In this document: positions 60,244-64,000 of the stretch, piece after piece
How positions within the stretch are numbered: the stretch's first letter is position 1
Layout of the letters: the number at the start of each line of letters is the position of its first letter
Source: Halomicrobium katesii DSM 19301
GTDB taxonomy: Archaea > Halobacteriota > Halobacteria > Halobacteriales > Haloarculaceae
Direction: 5' to 3'
Length of the DNA: 64,000 nt
Assembly (NCBI RefSeq): GCF_000379085.1
Contig: NZ_KB905378.1
Coordinates: forward strand, 2,633,541 to 2,697,540
The notes under the pieces: generated by a model
The model's database searches: none
Told to the model about the DNA's origin: nothing
The model's input: the letters and a program-made list of their open reading frames with translations, nothing else
Translations under genes and position numbers: made by a program

Positions 60244-62343
60244 ATGGGACGCCTCTCAACGTTGTTCTCGCCCGACCGGGTCGCCGTCGTCGGTGCGACA
60301 GACTCCGACGGTGCGGTCGGTCGCGCGATCACGGAAAACCTACAGGCGTCGTTCGCGGGTGATATCGTCGCCGTAAACCCGTACAAGGAGAGCGTGCTGG
60401 GTCTGCACTGCCACGACACCGTGGCCGACGTCGAGGCAGACATCGACGTGGCGGTGATCGTCGTCCCACCCGACGTCGCCGTCGACTCGATCCGCGAGGC
60501 CGGCGAGGCGGGGATCGAGAACGTCGTCGTCATCACCGCCGGCTTCGGCGAAACCGGCGCAGAGGGCGCAGCACGCGAGAAAGACCTCAGAGAGACGGCC
60601 GCCGAGTACGACCTCAACCTCGTCGGCCCGAACAGCCTCGGCATCATGAGCACGCCGACGGGACTCAACGCCACGTTCGGCAACGAGATGGCAACGAGCG
60701 GCGGCATCTCGTTTATGAGCCAGTCCGGCGCGTTCGTCACGGCCGTCCTGGACTGGGCCGCCGAACGCGACGTGGGATTCAAAGATATCGTCTCGCTGGG
60801 CAACAAGGCGATCCTCGACGAACGGGACTTCATCGACGAGTGGGGGACAGACCCCGACACCGACGTGATCCTGGGCTACCTCGAAGACATCGAGGACGGC
60901 GCGGGCTTCGTCCAGACCGCGCGCGAGGTCACGCAGGACACGCCGATCGTGCTCGTCAAGTCCGGCCGGACCGACGCCGGTGCCAGCGCCGCCGCTTCCC
61001 ACACCGGCGCGATGGCCGGTTCGGAAGCGGCCTACGAGGCGGGTCTCGAACAGTCCGGCGCGATCCGGGTCGAGACCGTCCAGGAACTGTTCGACTACGC
61101 ACAGATCCTCGCCGACCAGCCCCTCCCGGAGGGGAAAGACGTCGCGATCGTCACGAACGCGGGCGGACCCGGCGTGATGACCACCGACGCCGTCGGCGAC
61201 AGCGGCCTCGAACTGGCCGACCTCGGCGACGACACGGTCGAGCGCCTCGCCGAGACGATGCCCGACGAGGCCAACATCTACAACCCGGTCGACATCATCG
61301 GCGACGCACCGGCAGCCAGGTTCGAGGCGGCCCTGGAGACCGTCATGTCCGACGACAACGTCGCCATGGCGGTCGTCGTCGCCTGTCCGACCGCGGTCCT
61401 CTCGTTCGAGGAACTGGCGGAGGTCGTCGTCGACTGCCAGCGGGAGTACGACATTCCCGTCGCGACCACGCTGATGGGCGGCCAGAGCGTCGGCCCCGCT
61501 GCCTCGACGCTGACCGAGTCCGGCATTCCGAACTACTTCGACCCGGCCCGCGCCGTCGACAGCCTCGACGCGCTGGCCCGCTACGACGACATCCAGTCCC
61601 GCGAGTACACCGACCCCGAGACCTTCGACGTGGACCGCGAGCGGGCGCGGGACATCCTGCAGTCGGCCGCGGACCGAAACCAGAACCGCCTCGGCGTCGA
61701 GGCCATGGACTTGCTCGACGCCTACGGGATCCCGACGCCGGAGGGCGATGTCGTCGACTCCCCGTCGGAGGCCCAGTCGGTCGCGGAATCGATCGGCGGC
61801 GAGGTCGTCATGAAGATCGTGAGTCCGGACATCCTCCACAAGTCCGACATCGGCGGCGTCGAGGTCGGCGTCTCACCGGAGGACGTGTGGGACACCTACG
61901 AGGACCTCGTCGTGCGAGCGCGCAACTACCAGCAGGACGCGACGATCCTCGGCGTCCAGGTCCAGGAGATGCTGGACGTCGACGCGGGCACCGAGACGAT
62001 CCTCGGGGTGAACCGCGATCCCCAGTTCGGCCCGCTGGTCCTCTTTGGACTCGGCGGCATCTTCGTCGAAGTGCTCGAAGACACCACGCTCCGGGTCGCG
62101 CCGGTCTCGGAGCCCGACGCCCGCTCGATGCTCGACGACATCGAGTCGGCCCCGCTGTTGCGGGGCGCACGCGGTCGCGATCCGGTCGACGAGGACGCGC
62201 TGGTCGAGACGATCCAGCGCCTCTCACAGCTCGTCACGGAGTTCCCGGCGATCGTCGAACTGGACATCAACCCGCTCGTCGCGACCAACGACGGCGTCGC
62301 GGCGATCGACCTGCGGCTGACCCTCGATCAGGAGGAACTATGA
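60244..62343 (+). CDS. acd: Acetate--CoA ligase (ADP-forming)
   Basis: 699 residues, the fused alpha-beta form used by haloarchaea: acetyl-CoA + ADP + Pi to acetate + CoA + ATP. The CoA-binding domain VAVVGATDSDGAVGRAI, then VGPNSLGIM, SQSGAFVTAVLDW and SHTGAMAGSE, containing the phosphorylated His, occupy about 1-460. The ATP-grasp beta part (from about 480) includes VVMKIVSPDILHKSDIGGV and ILGVNRDPQFGPLVLFGLGG. It is coupled to the DRTGG gene by an ATGA overlap. Confidence 0.93.
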   Translation: MGRLSTLFSPDRVAVVGATDSDGAVGRAITENLQASFAGDIVAVNPYKESVLGLHCHDTVADVEADIDVAVIVVPPDVAVDSIREAGEAGIENVVVITAGFGETGAEGAAREKDLRETAAEYDLNLVGPNSLGIMSTPTGLNATFGNEMATSGGISFMSQSGAFVTAVLDWAAERDVGFKDIVSLGNKAILDERDFIDEWGTDPDTDVILGYLEDIEDGAGFVQTAREVTQDTPIVLVKSGRTDAGASAAASHTGAMAGSEAAYEAGLEQSGAIRVETVQELFDYAQILADQPLPEGKDVAIVTNAGGPGVMTTDAVGDSGLELADLGDDTVERLAETMPDEANIYNPVDIIGDAPAARFEAALETVMSDDNVAMAVVVACPTAVLSFEELAEVVVDCQREYDIPVATTLMGGQSVGPAASTLTESGIPNYFDPARAVDSLDALARYDDIQSREYTDPETFDVDRERARDILQSAADRNQNRLGVEAMDLLDAYGIPTPEGDVVDSPSEAQSVAESIGGEVVMKIVSPDILHKSDIGGVEVGVSPEDVWDTYEDLVVRARNYQQDATILGVQVQEMLDVDAGTETILGVNRDPQFGPLVLFGLGGIFVEVLEDTTLRVAPVSEPDARSMLDDIESAPLLRGARGRDPVDEDALVETIQRLSQLVTEFPAIVELDINPLVATNDGVAAIDLRLTLDQEEL

Positions 62344-63407
62344 ACACGCTACTGGTCACCTCGACGAACGACGGCATCGGCAAGACGGCGATCACCCTCG
62401 CGCTCGCTCGGCGCGCACAGCGGGCGGGCTACGACGTGGGGTACATGAAACCGAAGGGCACGCGGCTCCAGAGCGCGGTCGGCAAGACCCGCGACGAGGA
62501 CCCGATGCTCGCGCGCGAACTGCTCGATCTCGACGCGGAGATGCACGAGATGGAGCCGATCGTCTACTCCCCGACGTTCATTCAGGAGGCGATCCGCGGG
62601 CGCGAAGATCCCGACGAACTCCGCGAGCGGGTCGTCGACAGCTTCGAGGACCTGGCCGAGGACAAAGACCTGATGATCGTCGAGGGGAGCGGCGACCTCT
62701 CGACGGGGAGCATCGTCGACCTCGACGACGTGGACGTCGCCGAGGCCCTCGACGCCCGCATGTTGCTGGTCACGGGGTACGACTCCGTGGCGACGACCGA
62801 CGCGGTGCTCGGCAGCGCACAGACGACCGGCGACCGGCTGGAAGGCGTCGTCTTCAACGGCGTCGCCGACGCCAAGATGGACGAGCTCAACGACGACGTG
62901 ATCCCGTTCCTCGACGGGCGGGACGTGCCGGTGTTCGGCGCGCTCCCGACGGTCCCAGAGCTGGCCGGCGTCACGGTCGAGGAACTCGCCCGGAGCCTGG
63001 GCTGTAACGTCCTGACGCCGGAGATCGACCTCGACAAACACGTCGAGCGGTTCACCGTCGGCGCGATGGGCGGCAGCAGTGCCCTCGACCAGTTCCGGCG
63101 GACACGAGACGCGGTCATGATCACCGGCGGCGACCGCTCGGAGGTCCAGACGGCCGCGCTGGAAGCGGCGGGCATCAAGGCGCTGTTGTTGACCGGGGGC
63201 TTCCGACCGGCCAGTGCCGTCCTCGGTCGCGCACAGGAAGAGGGCGTCCCGATCTTGCTCGTCCAGTCGGACACCCGGACGACGATCGATCGCGTCGAGG
63301 ACGTTCTCCACGCCGGCCGCACCCGAACCGGAGACACCGTCGATCGGATGGGCGAACTCCTCGCCGAAGGCGTCGACGTGGAACGGCTGCTCTCGGTCGA
63401 TCTCTGA
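62340..63407 (+). CDS. Phosphotransacetylase-family protein: BioD-like P-loop plus DRTGG domain
   Basis: 355 residues. N-terminal P-loop LLVTSTNDGIGKTAITLALA and BioD-like fold (about 1-205), then a DRTGG domain (about 215-330, e.g. VGAMGGSSALDQFRR and VMITGGDRSEVQTAALEA). The catalytic PTA_PTB domain of true phosphate acetyltransferases is missing, so the Pta label refers only to the N-terminal region. Its stop/start overlap with acd (62340-62343) suggests that it regulates or assists Acd, perhaps by sensing a nucleotide. Confidence 0.82.
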   Translation: MNTLLVTSTNDGIGKTAITLALARRAQRAGYDVGYMKPKGTRLQSAVGKTRDEDPMLARELLDLDAEMHEMEPIVYSPTFIQEAIRGREDPDELRERVVDSFEDLAEDKDLMIVEGSGDLSTGSIVDLDDVDVAEALDARMLLVTGYDSVATTDAVLGSAQTTGDRLEGVVFNGVADAKMDELNDDVIPFLDGRDVPVFGALPTVPELAGVTVEELARSLGCNVLTPEIDLDKHVERFTVGAMGGSSALDQFRRTRDAVMITGGDRSEVQTAALEAAGIKALLLTGGFRPASAVLGRAQEEGVPILLVQSDTRTTIDRVEDVLHAGRTRTGDTVDRMGELLAEGVDVERLLSVDL

Positions 63408-63462
63408 TCTACCGCTCTCCTTTATCGACCGCGGGTCAGCGGTACGCAAGCCAGCGGTCTCA

Positions 63463-63541
63463 TACGGATTATTGTAGTTGCTTACCGGTGATCGTCGCCA
63501 CGGAGTAGACGATCACCGGTAAATCGCTACAATAATCCGTA
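63463..63541. repeat. TA-flanked 75-bp palindromic element (63465-63539), inverted copy
   Basis: Reverse complement of 57397-57471 with one base different (CAATAATCCG at one end, a perfect partner to CGGATTATTG). Flanked by TA at 63463-63464 and 63540-63541. The following TCA (63542-63544) is the stop codon of bioD. It lies between convergent genes, as the first copy does. Confidence 0.82.
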
Positions 63542-64000
63542 TCAGTCGCCGCTCCGTTCGACGCCGCGAAATCGCTCGGGGAGCGCCGACGCCACGGCGT
63601 CGACGAGCGCCTCGCCGTCCGCCACGTCGACCGGCGGCAGCGTCGCCACCGGCACGTCGTTGGCCGTCTCGATCTCGCGCGGATTCGTCCGCTCGGCGAC
63701 GGTCGCGCCCTCGTACTCGTTCAGGACGACGCCTCGAACGGAGACTCCCCGACGACGTAGCGCCTCGACGGTCAGAGCCGTGTGATTCAGCGTCCCTAAC
63801 CCGGAGCGGGCGACGACCAGCGTCGGCAGGTCGAGGTCGGCGACGAGATCGACGACCTCGTGGGTCGCCGTCAGCGGGACCCGGAGTCCGCCGATCCCCT
63901 CGACGACGGTCGCCTCGCTGTCCTCGACGGCTGCGCGACAGCCGGACAGCAGACGGTCGTAGGAGAGTTCGACGCCCGTCTCGCGGGCCGCAACGGCGGG
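63542..64000 (-). CDS. bioD: Dethiobiotin synthetase, N-terminally truncated by the window
   Basis: 152 codons are visible, reading leftward from base 64000; the start lies outside. Conserved pieces: VVEGIGGLRVPLT (the GxGG loop), LVVARSGLGTLNHTALTVEAL and VVLNEYEGA, all BioD features. It makes dethiobiotin from diaminopelargonate, CO2 and ATP. The remaining biotin genes may be just beyond the window. The stop TGA abuts the palindromic element. Confidence 0.88.
   Translation of the reverse strand, partial: PAVAARETGVELSYDRLLSGCRAAVEDSEATVVEGIGGLRVPLTATHEVVDLVADLDLPTLVVARSGLGTLNHTALTVEALRRRGVSVRGVVLNEYEGATVAERTNPREIETANDVPVATLPPVDVADGEALVDAVASALPERFRGVERSGD

Noticed and set aside
60840..63407. 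855-aa frame overlapping acd in another phase
   Set aside because: Up to 62339 it is an out-of-frame reading of acd (R/G/P-rich); the genuine protein starts at 62340.

Overview
The window is chromosomal DNA from a halophilic archaeon. The sequence is GC-rich, the proteins are strongly acidic, many genes look leaderless with a TATA box about 25 nt before the start codon, and the core genes are archaeal (TFB, aIF2-beta, proteasome alpha, RNase P proteins Pop5 and Rpp30, SBDS, ADP-forming acetyl-CoA synthetase). The PccB/PccX pair, GfcR, TrmB-type regulators and Tat-dependent lipoproteins point to the class Halobacteria. A Haloarcula/Halomicrobium-like organism is plausible, but this is an impression, not a search result.

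Layout. 1-20 kb is mostly housekeeping: a 5'-truncated TFB, zinc-ribbon proteins, aIF2-beta, a DNA glycosylase, acylphosphatase, NAD(P)HX repair, HflX, SBDS, proteasome alpha, two RNase P subunits, archaetidylserine synthase, threonine synthase and a DHH/TrkA-N phosphoesterase. At 19.99 kb a tRNA-Lys(CTT) gene is followed by a tandem array of copies of its own 3' end. 20.5-24.5 kb holds an acetyltransferase, a histidine kinase, a CNNM-type membrane protein and an intact-looking IS630-family element whose transposase needs a -1 frameshift at an A_AAA_AAC site.

24.5-44 kb is a sugar-use island: an enolase-superfamily dehydratase, a chemoreceptor, a xylose-isomerase-like protein, two Gfo/Idh/MocA oxidoreductases, an M24-like protein, GfcR, a complete sugar ABC transporter, glucose dehydrogenase and two TrmB-family regulators. 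Several promoters share a TTTACAA-type inverted repeat. One of these still precedes a GH13 alpha-glucosidase reduced to its two ends. 44-52.4 kb is an iron-uptake and glycosylation block. An fbpABC-like operon runs by overlapping start/stop codons into a GT-C glycosyltransferase and a gluconate-2-dehydrogenase-subunit-3-like Tat protein. TTTWGG-N4-CCTAAW boxes (DtxR/Idr-like) precede it, two neighbouring glycosyltransferases, a 52-aa protein and the Dps gene.

52.5-64 kb holds acyl-CoA metabolism: a PhaB-like reductase, PccB-PccX, a thiolase with its DUF35 partner, Dps, Acd with a DRTGG/BioD-like protein, and a truncated bioD.

The most unusual content is non-coding. Two inverted copies (6928-7397 and 28494-28813) of a multi-hairpin element have matching termini, each copy has its own perfect 8-bp target duplication, and one stem shows paired base changes. 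Three further TA-flanked palindromes sit directly against TGA stop codons.
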